DNA of 64,000 nucleotides from Rachycentron canadum (GCA_038496675.1 CM076661.1:9186399-9250398); one strand, 5' to 3'; positions 1-12,560 are shown, counted from the stretch's first letter. Numbers and translations: made by a program. The notes: generated from the letters alone by a model not told the origin.

Positions 1-225
1 AAATCCTTTGGGTTTGTGAATTTCAAAATAAAACCAGGTCATTTTCATGATACTAGAGGAGCAATCTCTCTTCTCCTGCCTTCTTCCACATTCACACATG
101 TAAAATTCAATAACTGATAAATACTTTCCTAAAATGGGGAGGTTTTCTTAATCCAAAACATAACATCATTAACAGAATATAAATAAGTTACAATTAGTTA
201 CTTTCCACCAAATAATATAACACAA

Positions 226-380
226 TCAAATGGGCCATTTTGCATAATGAGTTGATGGCCATTAATGCTTGTTAATTATCACTTAATTACATTTTAAATC
301 TAGGACTTTGTTTGCAATGAAGTATCTGCACACTGTGGCATTAGTACTTTAACTTGACTAAACAGATTCCATATACCTTG
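226..380. promoter_or_regulatory. Candidate conserved non-coding block
   Basis: AT-rich but complex sequence with an octamer-like POU match ATTTTGCATAAT at 237-248. It is followed by closely spaced homeodomain cores (ATTAATG near 261, TTAATTATC near 272, CTTAATTAC near 282). No open frame or repeat signature is visible. The role as an enhancer is inferred only from motif clustering. Confidence 0.3.
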
Positions 381-865
381 ACTCTGATGGTGATCAAGTT
401 TGCCACTCCTCACTGAACGCAGCTACTTAAAGCTACATAAGAATCTCTGTGCAGGTTTGGAAAGAAGCGCACAGACAAAGACGCCGGTATCAACTAATCT
501 CTATTCTTTTTTACATTGTGATTTTATTACGATGCAGCGAATGATCCATTAGTTTGGATGCAAAGCTCTAAGAAGGCAGGCGAATCCAGTCGGCAGTTGG
601 CAGCAGTTACACGAGTTGATTTAACTGCTGGATAGGGTCCTCTTGTGAAACATGAGTCAGTTCCAGCATTTAACCTCACCATACTAATTTATGCACCATG
701 GCATAGGGTACTTCATCATCTGCTCTTTGGGGAGAGACAGTCATCTCATTAGGCAGGATTTAATGAAATGCAAGGATACACTTCTTAATTCCATAGATGG
801 CTGAAACAAAAATCCTGTGTAAATCCTGCACTCCTCCCTCAACGTATAAATTGTAGCAGCCATGT

Positions 866-903
866 AAAGGAAGGAAGGAGGGGGGGTGGAGGGAGGGAGG
901 AAG
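866..903. repeat. GGAA/GGGA purine tract
   Basis: Almost pure purine run of GGAA and GGGA units, interrupted by one T at about 887. Tracts like this can adopt triplex structure. I see no reason to assign it a gene-related function. Confidence 0.75.
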
Positions 904-1280
904 CCAGCAGAGACTTTTGGTGAAGGAGAAAGGAGATGGAGGTTGACGTGTGCTTATACACCTGAGTCTACATTCCTGGCCTGAAAGTTGGACTAAACAA
1001 TGTCTCTGAAACATGTGAAATAAAGATGTATTGCTTTACATTATAATGCATCATATGTAATATTCATTGTCCAGCAACATCCACAATAGAACGGATGATG
1101 TATGGCTTTAAGCGTCTACACAAACGTTCCTCGTGGCCAAAACAACTCCCAAATGTAGATATATCTGTACTGACACCAATAGGCCTGTGCATCTTAAACA
1201 CCCTCCCCTCTATTCTTATAAAGTCCCACTACTGTTATAGCCTGAAGCCAACTTAGATATGTTAAATCCTTTTTAATGTA

Positions 1281-1326
1281 CAGACAGAAGAGACACAGAG
1301 AGAGAGAGGGAAAAAAAAAGGGGGAA
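1281..1326. repeat. (AG)n and poly(A) low-complexity tract
   Basis: An imperfect AG microsatellite at about 1297-1310 runs directly into nine A residues and then a short G run. Confidence 0.75.
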
Positions 1327-1984
1327 TTAGGGCAGACTGTCGACTGTTCTTGGCAAATGTACATGTTCATTTCCAGGCAGTGATTGCCGGGACTGCAGAC
1401 GAGAGCCACCAGAGGAGGAACACACCAGCCCATCATCAACAGCACGACGCAGAACATTAACACCATAATTTACATAAAATTACTTACATACTGGTGTAGT
1501 AATTTAATTTGTTTGACCAGTACAGTGCAACTGCGAGGAATAGATTCATACAGGCGCCACGAGGGAGCTCTGCTTACTCTTCCACATGGCTAATTCTTTC
1601 ACACAATATTATGGCGGGGGGGTAGAGACTATAGAAACCTCGATTTCATTTACACACATCCCATTGCAAGCACACATTAACACGAGGATGCATGCACTCA
1701 CACATGGAGATATATTCCTAAACAAGGATGTGCTAACAGACATATACAGTAGTATCTGTGTGTCTTATGCTAATAGTGCAGATTGAGCTACATAAAAGAG
1801 AATGTCAGGTTCTCATTCTCCCTGTATTTGACTTTCATATTTTAAAAAGTTCTTTACTCGTTAAATATAACACTGTCATAATTTTATATAGTATGATTAT
1901 TACCTCTAAAAACACACACACACGCAGGTTTCACAGCACACCATAAAAGGGTGAACCAATACAAGGAGAGACATGGCTACTTGG

Positions 1985-2094
1985 TTAGGTGCCATACTTT
2001 TCCAGATGTGCCCTCAGGTTGCTAGTGCTGGAACTTGATCTCGAGATCCAACAAATTTGAAGCATCTAAAGTATTTCCAAACACTGTATTCCAG
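1985..2094 (-). pseudogene. Relic BED-type zinc finger (hAT/ZBED-like)
   Basis: Read on the minus strand, two adjacent frames together give the outline of a BED zinc finger, the DNA-binding domain of hAT transposases and of domesticated ZBED genes. The first frame (from about 2089) reads EYSVWKYF, the typical aromatic start of the domain. The second (ending at the stop at 1985-1987) reads SSSTSNLRAHLEKYGT, which matches the conserved TSNLxxHL helix. A frameshift separates the two. The CxxC pair is decayed to CFKFV and the final histidine after KY is lost, so no zinc could be bound. No transposase core follows on the minus strand below 1985, so this is a fragment. The match to BED is from family knowledge; the hAT origin is inferred. 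Confidence 0.5.
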
Positions 2095-2755
2095 ATTTCA
2101 CAGACTGCGACTCAATCTGTCTGCGGCCGAGTTGGGTTGTGAACTCTCTGCCATCGGTACGACATAGGTGTCGATGAATTATATTCTTGTTCAATCTCAC
2201 TTTCAGTCAGTGGAAGTTAAACCGTGTGTACTCCTGAGGAGAATCTTCTTCTTTCGGGCAGATAAAGCACTGATTAGTGAATTGCTATCTCCAACTGTAG
2301 TGTGTAGTTATTTCATTGACTTTGTATAGATCTGTGATGGCTCTTTACATTATGGTCAAAATCCACACTGGCAAATGTATACCAGTATATATCAGTGTAT
2401 CCCATACTACTATACTATACTACCTATAATACTATTCTACCCCATTTACACCATCCATGCCTGAGGTTGACCGCAATGGCAAATGGCTGAAAACAGTCAG
2501 TGTTTGAATTGAAGCATCAGCTCCAAACACTTACCTACCCCAGAAATGACGGCAAATTATGCCAAGCAAGAACATATCATCTGAATCTCCTGAAACCACC
2601 TTTACTGTATCTACAGCTGCTCGCAGGTACGTTAAAAACAGAGGCACAAACCCTGGAGCAATCGAAGAAGTAACACAGCTTCGCAATGAGCCATCGTTTA
2701 CACCTTTGCCTAGATTCAAATGGGTTTAGGCTCAGTCTTTGTCTGCTGTCATCCG

Positions 2756-2863
2756 TTAAACAAGTTGTAGGATTGGAACAGGATGGTCCGCCAGATTTTC
2801 AGAGTCATTAGGTCCAATGATCACTCTGCAGGGCATCACAAGTGCAAAGGAAGTGGAGGCCAT
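2756..2863 (-). other. Short open frame, origin unclear
   Basis: A 35-codon ATG-to-stop frame on the minus strand, about 660 bases upstream of the BED relic in its reading direction. It contains MPCRVIIGPNDSENL, which resembles the ubiquitin-like N-terminal start of a family of multi-copy fish proteins often annotated as SAM-domain-containing 3-like. The similarity covers only about 12 residues, and the frame ends soon after, so it may be coincidence or another decayed element. No splice or promoter signal was used to define it. Confidence 0.2.
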
Positions 2864-4050
2864 TTTAAATTACTATAAAGGGACCACTGGGTGCCAACAC
2901 TGTTTCCTGATTATGTTGCTAGAAATTTCCAAGGCTCACCTACACGTTACTAAATAGACTCAAGAGGTTTCATCAACACAAGAATGAAAAAAACATCCTT
3001 CATTATTCTAAAGTTCTGGAGCAAAGAATTGTGATATTTTAAGATTTGTCCTAAAATAATATAATCATCTTTTATCACAGGCAGTTTTACCTCCGAATCA
3101 AGTGGTTTACACAACCTGCTTAAACTGTTGCCATGTTAACAGCTTGTCTGATCATCTGACCGCTGCTTTGTTGAGGCGATGTTGCCGTGTTATCAGACCT
3201 CAGTAATTACTATGAAGAATTTGGTGTGGTATGATGGTATAATAACAGATGGAAATCGATGGTCATAACTGTAAAAATAAAACCAAGGCCATAATACAGC
3301 ACAGTTATTCTTTCCATTTTGAGCAGATTTTATTCCCGATCCTCTTATTTGCCTTTGATTAGTCATAAAAATCCATATTTTTTCCCTTGTCAATCTACAT
3401 CCTTTCAGACGCATCTCTCATATCTGTCCTTTTTCAGCATGTTGGACTTCCTAAGTAAAGAATTAAGGGCTGCTGTGAAACAAGGTGTGAGAAAACATAA
3501 AGTAAACAATAAAGTCTGTTCTCTGCCTGTTTACTCAATGGATTCTTTCAACTGTATGGGAGAATTGCAGCAGTTCTTATTTAGCATCGGGGCCACGGGT
3601 GTCCTAGCAGTAGAGCTGTCACCTTCCTGTATGCTCACCTACTGTTAGCTTCAACGTTACACCTCGTCAGCATGACAGGGGGGAAAAAAAACCCACCACC
3701 ACCACCAGAGAAAAGAGCTTAATGTCCTAGTCACCCCCCGCCCCGCACCGCTTCGAAAATTGCTCAATCTTTTTTTTTTTCCTTTTCCCTGTCCCTGTGA
3801 CATATTATTATACATTGTTTCTGAGGAAAAGCATTTTCTATTATTGCCATTAGAAATATGAAAGTTTAAAAGAAAAAAAAAAGAACAGAGCTTGTAGGAT
3901 GTAGAAGAACATTTGGGGGAGAGAGGTGAGGGTAAGAAGCGATTGAAAGGCTGTAATTATTTGAAATAGTCTGCTAATGTGTATTATCATGTCATTAAAT
4001 GTAAATGAGATGGAGCTAAAAGACCCAATGCAGAGAACTTGTGGCTTGTT

Positions 4051-4120
4051 GGAGAAAGAGAAAGGGGACCGGGGAAAAAGGAAGGAGACTAAAAAAAAAA
4101 GAAAGAAAAAAAAAGACAAA
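4051..4120. repeat. Purine-rich low-complexity tract
   Basis: A run rich in GGAGAAAGAG-like and poly(A) units, with only a few pyrimidines over about 70 bases. Confidence 0.7.
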
Positions 4121-4370
4121 TGTCAAGGCTATGTTCATTTGTGAGAACATTAAACATTTAATAAGATGACCAACCTATGACAATGAACCAGCGCATTGAG
4201 ACTTTTTGATACATTTATATACAGCTACTGCAACCAACTAAACCTTTGAGGCTGCTCCTGACACACAGATAAAGAGAGGGCGGATGGAGGGAGCGATTTA
4301 GTGGGAAGATCCTGATGCTGTCTGAAGTCCCGAAGACAACTGTCTTGACTGTGAGTGGGTGTGCGTATAT

Positions 4371-4427
4371 GCATGTGTGTGTGTTTGTGTGTGTGCATGT
4401 GTGTGTGTGTGTGCATGCATATGTGTT
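4371..4427. repeat. Imperfect (TG)n microsatellite
   Basis: TG dinucleotides interrupted by GCATG and TTTG variants. The interruptions suggest an old, stabilised array. Confidence 0.85.
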
Positions 4428-4439
4428 TACTCTTGCATT

Positions 4440-4600
4440 TGATCCCCGACGTGAGCGAGCATCATTCCACTCCAGCTGCTTAATAAGGCTGTCTGGGCCA
4501 GCGGCTCCTCATGGCCCCCAGCCCTGTTATCAGAAACATTAAGCTGAATATTAATGGCCTGGCCCGAGACGCATGCCATTAAGCTTGGTTGGCCATTTCT
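4440..4600. promoter_or_regulatory. Candidate conserved non-coding block
   Basis: Complex sequence right after the TG microsatellite, with CTTAATAAGG near 4479, ATTAAGCTGAATATTAATGG near 4538 and CATTAAGC near 4576. No repeat or coding signature is visible. The regulatory role is inferred from composition only. Confidence 0.3.
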
Positions 4601-5619
4601 CTCTGTCCTTTCCCTACCACTGTACAGGAATTAATGAATCGTGGGTAAAACAGGGAACACAAAAGAAGAAGGGAGAGATAGAGAAAGTGAAAGAGAAATG
4701 GGAGGCTTGGTTGGTGGCTATTTCTCAAAGGCGAAAGATAAATACGAGCAGAAATGTAGCATGTCATGTGTGGACAAAGGAGAACGAGGAGAAAAAGAGT
4801 TAGGTGGCAACATATCTAAAAATAAACTCCTAGTTGTATTTTTCTTTCTACCGCTACATTAATAATACACCCAGCCCAAGACAGACCTTTGTGTCTTGCT
4901 CAAAGAAAGAAACAACGAAAAATTATTTGGTCATGATTTGTTCCTCGCTATTTCCTCTGGCTGAGAGGTTTACATTTGAAATGGAACAGAGAGAGGGGAA
5001 AGCACTTATTACTCCCTAAGTGCTGTGCTGTTGCAGCCTAAGCAAAGTGAGCTGTTAATGGATATAATTTGTGCAGAATAGCCAGAGGAGAGCTTTTGAT
5101 ATGCAGAAGAGCTGACCTCTGGACTGCCACTTTAATTGGGTTTTTAATTTTCCAGGCCATCTGACAGTATCAAACATGATCCCTGAGCTTTGCCCCACTG
5201 ATTGGAACCACCGTGACAAGAGGAGCCCGGCGTTCCCTTCGCTTTTCACGAAAGGGAGGACAGCGAAAAGAAAAAGCGAAAAGGAGCAAGAAGGGGGAAA
5301 TAAAAGCATGGAGGCCAAAGGAGATTGGCGGGCTTGGGATGGAAATTTGCCTTAATAGTGAGGACCTGAGTGTAGTATTGTACGGGGCTGGGGCTGAGGC
5401 TGCACTGTTGATGGGATACCACCCTCAGAGACAGGGAGGAAAAGTGCAGACTGCTGAAATATAGCCTGTCACTTCTGACTAGCGACAGCACACAAAAGAC
5501 CAAACCAGACTTCACCACTTGGGAGAGGTACAGCAGTTGTATACCCTACTAAAGAGACTGAGGCCCTGAGAGAACTCAAGAGTTTTGACAAATTTAACTA
5601 TACAATTTGGTCTGTTACT

Positions 5620-5664
5620 AAAAGGAAAAAAAGAAAAAGAAAAAAAAAAGGAAAAAAAAAAAAA
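5620..5664. repeat. A-rich tract with G interruptions
   Basis: Poly(A) blocks broken by single or paired G residues. It could be a decayed retroposon tail, but no retroposon body is recognisable on either side. Confidence 0.75.
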
Positions 5665-6087
5665 CTAAAATCAAAGTCATTAGGTGTAATGTGCATGTAT
5701 TCATGAGAAGAGTAGTCCAAATACTTTCTCTTTGCTCTGGAGAAAAACTTTAGCTCTCATATCTGGAAATGTAATAGCACGCAGCGGAATGGCTTTCAAA
5801 TGAGGCTACATCGTCAAATCCTAACATGGCCCATCAACGCGCCAACCTCCGCAGTTATCACCTGCGCCAGTCCATCTGGCTCGCTATCGTCACACAGACG
5901 AGAGTCTGTCTTGTGGTTTTTGGACAGGGGTTCCTACTGGTGCCTGTTTGTTCAATCTGCAAGACCACACAAAGAGTTTCAGCCCTCTAATCTCCTAACC
6001 AAACAAGACAGCAATTACACAGGCAGATAACTAGGGGACATTTTCATCCGCAGTGACAGTACTGGCACAGAAGTGTGTCTGTTGTAG

Positions 6088-6132
6088 ACAGAAGGAGAGA
6101 GAGACTGACAGAGAGAGGGAGAGAGAAGGAGA
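6088..6132. repeat. Imperfect (GA)n tract
   Basis: GA dinucleotides interrupted by CTGACA and by extra G residues. Confidence 0.75.
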
Positions 6133-6847
6133 CTGTTGTCCTGTTTGAAGAAAAGAGAGGTTCACCTGCCAGTCAGAATACACAGAGACAACTGACACAC
6201 ACTGTAGTCATTTCAAATGGAGAGGGTTATCTCAAGGACCACTGGAGGAGGCTGAGCAGATCCCAAACCTGCCAACAGCGTGTGACACTTATTGACTAAC
6301 GGACATATTTAGCCACAGTATTAATGTAATGGAATGTATTTGTTGCGGATGTGAAACTATGACGTGGATTTTGCTAAACATCGCGGTTAAACTCTGTTAA
6401 AAAGCAACTATGGATATAAAATCCTAACTATTGAAGTTGAAAGAAAATGACTCATGTCCTTGGTAAGCGTGAGAATGTGAATGAAAGCGGTGGACAGGGT
6501 CATCATTCAGAATTAAGTCAGTTCCATGACATGCATTAGACAAATGTAGCTATTTTTCACAAGTAGTGGAATACATTACAGTTGAGATTGAGAGTAATGT
6601 ACCTTTCTTGGCACTACAGAGATTCTTCAACCTTTAGTCATTAAAAAGTGGGAACTTTTCCACCTTTTCCTTAAAGTTCATGTTCTCATTGAAGCTAAAT
6701 TACTCTGTCCTAAGATACTCGTAAAAAACCTGCAGTGACAAAACCCTTTTAACGTGTCATGAAATGCAGAGCTGTTATATATTTGTACGTGTGAGGAGTG
6801 TGTCTGCCAACCCACACTATGCAGTGAAAGCTGCGCGCATACCCGCT

Positions 6848-6952
6848 CACACACACACACACGCTTGGCGCGCACGCAGTCAAACAAGGCGCCATAAAGT
6901 CACGTTCACGCGCACACACACACACACACACACACGCACACATACATACACA
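6848..6952. repeat. Two (CA)n arrays with CpG-bearing spacer
   Basis: A short CA array (6848-6861) and a longer one (about 6913-6934, then CGCACACATACATACACA) flank a GC-rich spacer. The reverse complement reads as TG repeats. Confidence 0.85.
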
Positions 6953-6957
6953 GAAAT

Positions 6958-7220
6958 CTCATTAGAGTCCTTGTTAATTGCAGCAGACAAATGCTAATGG
7001 TTCAGGCAACAAAGCAGCTGTGTGTATGAAAAATGAGAATCCACAAAGTAATTATTACATCCAATATTAATTTAATTATACCGTTTTGTGCGATACAGTA
7101 ATTTAGGAGGGTTTTTCTAATCACACGCACTCTTGAAATAAATTAGGAGTTACGAAGGCGCAGGGGAGCTGAGGATTTCTCCAAAGACTCACTAGGGGGG
7201 AAATAGCATCATTCTCCTTC
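6958..7220. promoter_or_regulatory. Candidate conserved non-coding block
   Basis: Follows the CA arrays. It has many homeodomain-type cores: GTTAATTGCAG near 6973, AATGCTAATGG near 6990, and a dense patch AGTAATTATTACATCC then ATATTAATTTAATTATACC at 7047-7082. The surrounding sequence is complex and repeat-free. An enhancer role is inferred. Confidence 0.35.
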
Positions 7221-7389
7221 AGAGAACTGGGATTTTCACATTTAAATTAAAACACCACTGTTACTCTCTCATCGAACGTAAGACGAGACGGAAGGGAGGA
7301 AAAGGAGTTGGGACGCCTATGTGTTTTTTTGGATTCTTTGCCAGAAAAACAAAGCCAGTTTCTTTTTCTTTTTTCTTTTTTTTTCCTTC

Positions 7390-7640
7390 TCCTGGTGGCC
7401 GTTCATTGCATTTGGCTGATGAGGGGAACCAATGAGACGATGTGGCTGTCAGTGCATTGACTGCATCTGAATAAAAATAAGAATATTAATCATCTCTCCT
7501 GGGCCTGGTTTTGCCTCTTCGCCTCTCTCTTGTGAGCCCGGAAATGTAATTGCAGTTGTTTTCTATATAATCAGTAGCCAGAGAGTTGGTGCTATTACAG
7601 ACACTCGACAAGGGAGCTTTTGTTTTAATCTTTTGATTCC
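7390..7640. promoter_or_regulatory. Candidate conserved non-coding block
   Basis: Complex sequence containing GAATATTAATCATC near 7481, AATGTAATTGCAG near 7544 and CATTTGGCTGATGAGG near 7410. It is preceded by a T-rich run at 7360-7389. No coding potential is seen. Confidence 0.3.
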
Positions 7641-9107
7641 AAAGTCAGGTTCTTTTTTATCTGCTGTGGTGTACACAAAAGCAAGTTTGATTGGCGTGGA
7701 GTTTGCATCTTTTTTTTTCTCCCCTCTCTCTCTGTCATGTAAATTGTTATTGTCTTTTACCTCAAATTGCCTGAGAAGTTTGTCAGATGAATGGATCCAC
7801 AACAGCACCCTTTCTTCTATGGATTTGTATGCTACAGAACATGCATGCTGGCCAGTTATAATTCAAACACACCTCAGCCCCAGCTAGTGCAAGGCTGCAT
7901 CTCTGCATGTACAAATTGGACAGATGTATGTTAACAGCCTCTGCCATTGTACCTCTTTTATGCATTTGCGTGTTTCACTCTCTTTCCTTCTCTCTCTCTT
8001 TTTTTTTTATTAATATATTCACACTTTTTAATAAAGCAGAACATCTCGCCTCTGGACGTCACATGGATGGACAGCTGTGCCGATGGTCGAGGTGAAAATC
8101 AACCCCAGGACATGTCAAAGAGTGAGATTTCCAGTCCTAAAATTAGATGAGAAACCTGGGTGTCTGTGAAGGGTGGGAAGGAGATGGAGAGAGAAAGGAG
8201 GGAAGGAGCGCAGAGGGGTGAAATAAAGTGTTAGAGAAGCACGTCCACCCCTGGCCAGTTACTGTAAATCAGGTCCCTGAATGACTAAGGGTTACACCTC
8301 AGGAAGTAGCTTCCTGGAGTCAAAAGTGCAACGGTATTTATATAATAACACTGTTTCATTCCAACATCCCCCAGTAACAGAGTAATGGGGCCTCTGCCAG
8401 CAGCGCCTTTAATGCTCTGATGGTGGAATTAAAACCAGGGGATGGCAATGAACGGATGTAAATTAACAATCACCCCACTATCACACACTCGTATGTATAT
8501 ACACACGCTTTCACACACTCACAGGAAGTTAACACACCAGCCAGTAGGGAATTGGAGGAGTATCTGAGAAAAGTGGGCTATTGTTTTCTTAACTGCCTGG
8601 TAAACCTTTTAAGTTAGGGCCACTTGGAAAGAGCTAACTGATTAACCAGCCAGTGATGGATAAAATATTGTGATCTTGCACCTCCAGGTGCCCTGCGGCG
8701 CGTCCCAACATAGCAAAAGTTACGTTTACGGTGTTTCTCAATAAAATGCAAAAGACATGTTTTCCAAATTTGCTAGCTTACAGTCTTCTTCTTCTTCTTC
8801 TCTGTCTTTGCTGGCACATTACTACGCCACTGTGTTACTGCCACCTACTGTAAAACAGTGGAACAGCAAGAATGTGCGTCATGTTGTCCGTGTGCAAATG
8901 TGCATATATGTGCATCCTTGTGCACCATATTACAAACTGTGGGTCCACTCATAAAAACACTGGCCCATAGTTCCACAGGAAAGTACAGAAATGTTATGAG
9001 CACATCTAGTTAAAATAACAAAAGTTATCATTATCCAAAACAAAACATAAAAAAACCCAAGATATTATTCGACAGATATCATCTGGATACATTACAATTA
9101 CGATTAT

Positions 9108-9275
9108 TATGGAAGGTGACGCTAATTGTAACTACTTCACACACTTTAATCTGTACCAAATCTAAAGTAAACAGCTACTCTAGCTAACAATTGAATGTAT
9201 TGATGCAGAAAATAAAGTATTTCTCTAAAACTGAAATACTCAAGTAAACTATATGTCCCTTGAATTGTACAGTAC
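9108..9275 (+). repeat. Decayed percomorph interspersed repeat
   Basis: The stretch runs from a 'gacgctaattgtaactact' part, through 'gtatttctctaaaactgaaa', to 'aaatactcaagtaaa' and 'ttgaattgtacagtac'. That order of landmarks is what I recall for a very common interspersed repeat of spiny-rayed fishes. The copy is diverged and its ends are unclear. Family name and class are not assigned; a RepeatMasker run with a fish library would settle it. Confidence 0.5.
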
Positions 9276-10109
9276 AGCCAAGAATAACAGCCTTCAAACA
9301 GGAACTAAAATGTATTGTTTAAACAATTAAGTGTATTAACATTTTAATAATAACTTTTTTGTAATCTTATACTTGATCCAGTTTTATTAGTCTTTGCTCA
9401 CTATTCCATCGTGTTGCTTGTCCTTAAATAATTTATGACGTGGTGGGTCAGGTAACCTGTGCTGTTAAAATACTTTGTACATAATTAACTGCAAATGTTA
9501 TTGTAATTAACGGAAATCCACACACGGGGATTTTACCCTCCTTTCACCACAGAGGCTTATGTCCTCTTTTGGGACAGGAAATGTTGGAGGGATCAAACTT
9601 AGTTCATGTTACAGGTGGTTAAGATAAAGCTACAATTCAAATGATATTTCTCTGGGGAGACAATAGCCCTTGAGTATTTACAGCAACAATGGCTCTGGCA
9701 CACTGCCCGTGTTACTGCCACATAGCCATGTGTGAGTGTTTAGTAGGGGGGTGAAATGGACAAGCAGGGTGCAGCAGCAGCTGGCAGACCATACAGTATT
9801 TAGGATCTAAAAAGAAAATCCAGATCCCTACTGAAACAAATGATGTCAATTTTTCATGAACTTATCTGTAGTCCCCAATGCTCCTTCCAGGACTGATATT
9901 GCACCATTATTCACCAACCTAAGTAGAAATAAATTGATGGATTATCATTTGAGTTTATTCAATGGCTCAAACCTTATGGAAGGAGAAAAGAACAGTCCTT
10001 GCCATTTAGGATAATGGTTAAAAATGTGTATGAGTGTTTAATGTCCCTGCAGTGTTTGCTCTGTAGGGGTCTCACGGGGAGAGGAAGATGGCTGTTCTGG
10101 GTCACTGGG

Positions 10110-10270
10110 GTGGGGACAGCGAGAGCTTAGTCGATTAGCCAAAACTCTTTTAAACCACACCAGGCCCGAATGGCAAACTGGTAGATTCAGGCACACTCAG
10201 GCTTTTTGTTGTCCTATTATTCCGCTTGATGATTGAGATAATAAGCAAGGCCTCTCTTACCCTTAACCAC
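10110..10270. promoter_or_regulatory. Candidate conserved non-coding block
   Basis: Complex sequence with TTAGTCGATTAGCC near 10127 and GATGATTGAGATAATAAGC near 10228. It is repeat-free and has no credible open frame. Confidence 0.3.
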
Positions 10271-11268
10271 CAACCAGCACCCCTCCCTCCCCGGACCCTT
10301 TCTGTCTCGTTTCTCCTTTAAATGTCCTGTTGTTCCACTCTGTCATTTCCCACTACTATTTGCATTTTTCCTTCTCTTCTTTCACAGACAAGGTCATTTA
10401 CGAGTTTGGAGCTGCTGTTTGTAGTTTTCTGTATCAATCTTTATCAGTTTTTACCTTGGATTAATATAAAAAAAATGTTTTAAAAAAAAATCACATCTAC
10501 AAGTTTTAATTGTCACATAATCCCATTGTTAGCCTGTGGTCTAGTCACTCTATTTACCTGTAATACTAGGAGCAGAAAGAAGGGAAGTCGGTTCAGTAAA
10601 GAACCCTGGTTGACCTCAGAGGGCCTTCCTTTTAAGAAACAAACAACAGTCAAACATGCCAACACATGCCCATAGACGCACACATGCACATACCACCTCC
10701 ATTAGTTCAGAAAGGGTTTTCCTGACATTGTAGTGACAGATGCACAGTGAAACCTATGCTGTAATTAAAATGTGTTCCAGTTTGAGCGTTTGTCCTGTTT
10801 GTCTCTAAGCCTATCCTATCCTTCTAATGCTTTGGTTAAGTCAGTTAACCTCAGATCACGCTCCATGTGTGTCTGCGCAGCATATAGCGTACCACCCGAG
10901 CTCGTCAGGGCGCCTTCCTTTACTGTAACAGTCAATGCGGTAATGCTGAGCTAATAACATTACAAAAGAGCTATTCAGTTAAACACATTGGAACAAACTC
11001 TGACACAGATCTGAGGTCCAGACTACATATGTTGAGGGATTTAAAAACAAGGTACTTTAAGGTTAATTGGTGCTGGGCTTTCCGACTCCCCCTGCCACCC
11101 CCTGCAATGCCTGATTCTCCATTTGCTTTTGTATAAACCCAAATAAGGAGATTTGGAGAGATAAAAATAAAGGGCACTTAAATCTGCTAACACACTTATG
11201 TTATTGTGCAGTCTGGTGGTGTCCAGGCTTCATCTTGTTCAGTCATTTGTTGCTAGTTTATGGGGAAT

Positions 11269-11302
11269 TTTTATTTATTTATTTATTTTTTTATTTAAAA
11301 AA
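11269..11302. repeat. (TTTA)n microsatellite
   Basis: About four to five TTTA units followed by T and A runs. Confidence 0.85.
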
Positions 11303-11635
11303 ATGAATGACTACCTTTCTGTCTTATTGTACAGTGTGAATGTACACCAAGCACAGACTAAGCTATTTGGATGCCATTAAGTGTGAGGGTTAAATACTAA
11401 TGCTACACACACCTGCTTCAGCAAAAACCAAAGATTATAACGTTCATGATGGTAACTGAGTGTCATTTCATTTCTTTGACTGTGAAATTATTACAAAAAG
11501 TAGTTTTATTATATTTAGACATCCATCTTTGGAGCAGTTTTATGTTGTTGGAGTTGCTGATATCACCTAGTTTAAGAAAGGGGCACCTCAGCAATTTAGT
11601 ATCTCACTTCCATATAATTAAGGGATTTAAAGATA

Positions 11636-11690
11636 TATGTGTGTCAAAGTATGTCCAAATGCACCTTTGACTGGTACTGTATATATATTT
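11636..11690 (-). mobile_element. Relic DNA-transposon end
   Basis: The end TTTGACTGGTACTGT (11666-11680) is the exact reverse complement of ACAGTACCAGTCAAA at 57133-57147 in this window. It is preceded by 'tgtgtcaaag' and 'gtccaaat', as in the terminal repeat of a DNA transposon common in teleosts whose end reads 'acagtaccagtcaaaagtttggacacacc'. No transposase body or opposite end is recognisable nearby. Confidence 0.5.
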
Positions 11691-12339
11691 AAGAAATGGC
11701 CAAATTAAAGCAGTACAGGCGAAAGGTTGCAAAAACACTGGGCCCCACAATTCCCTTGGCCACTTCTTTCAAAGTATGCACTTCCAAGATATAAGAAAGA
11801 CACGTCTCAAGTTCAAGATGTGATAACACCAATGACATTATCAGGTCTATTTTGTCACTGGCTGTTTAAATTCCTGATGATAATTAAACTGAACTTCATG
11901 TATAAAATAGGTGCACAGCCCTTAAACACATGCAACATTTACAATATGGTTTGAATGTTATCATCTGTCATTATTACACAAGCTGACAATGAATACAAAG
12001 GGATACCACGCTGTGGACTGGACATTGTAAGTAAACACACCTTCATCATGACAAAGAGGGAGGAGGTAAAGCTGGTAAAGGACAGAGTACGAAAATGAGA
12101 GACCCTGAAATGTTGTGAAAGAATTAAATGATGTGAGGAAAATGTACGTTACATTAAAACTGGCTAAAGAGTGAAGCTTTTTCCACATGAAGGTACGTTC
12201 TAATACTCATAGCATATTGCTCATCATATTCAAATCTTCAATTTGAAAACTTAGGGGTCAGGTAAGGATCAAAGGTGATCTGAGGACAGGTGTTATAGTA
12301 GGAGTAAATCCAGGCCTACTAGATACAGATATCATCATG

Positions 12340-12560
12340 GTTGGAGGGGACTTCACGTGACCCCTGCCTGCCATTAGGGGCTACACAGATAGATGTCCTT
12401 ATCTTTCCCTGCAGCTCCCCCGCAGCTAACTGACAGAACTGGGGACTGTCAATCACTGCTGACATGTGATGTCTTACTCAGCCAGGAGACGGGACAGCAC
12501 CAGAAGAATCACTTCTAAATGACAAATCACTGTCTCGGTGGTGGTTTATCACTGTTTTGT
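12340..12560. promoter_or_regulatory. Candidate regulatory block with PBX-MEIS site
   Basis: Contains CTGTCAATCA at 12446-12455, the exact reverse complement of the PBX-MEIS/PREP composite TGATTGACAG. A second TGACAG half-site is at 12431-12436. The surrounding sequence is complex and without a repeat signature. Factor binding is inferred from the consensus. Confidence 0.35.

Larger units (their letters stand above)
1..9000. other. Gene-free segment, 1-9 kb
   Basis: No supported gene lies here. Open frames on either strand are at most about 110 codons, overlap one another and show no known domain. Besides the items listed separately, the stretches 380-865, 905-1280, 1327-1980, 2865-4050, 4600-5620, 5665-6085, 6135-6845 and 7640-9000 are complex single-copy-looking DNA in which I recognise nothing definite. 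Small low-complexity runs inside them are a CCA run near 3692-3706, an 11-base T run at 3770-3780, a T-rich stretch at 7360-7389 and a CTT run at 8785-8800. A TACTA-like low-complexity patch lies at about 2404-2442. Confidence 0.7.
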
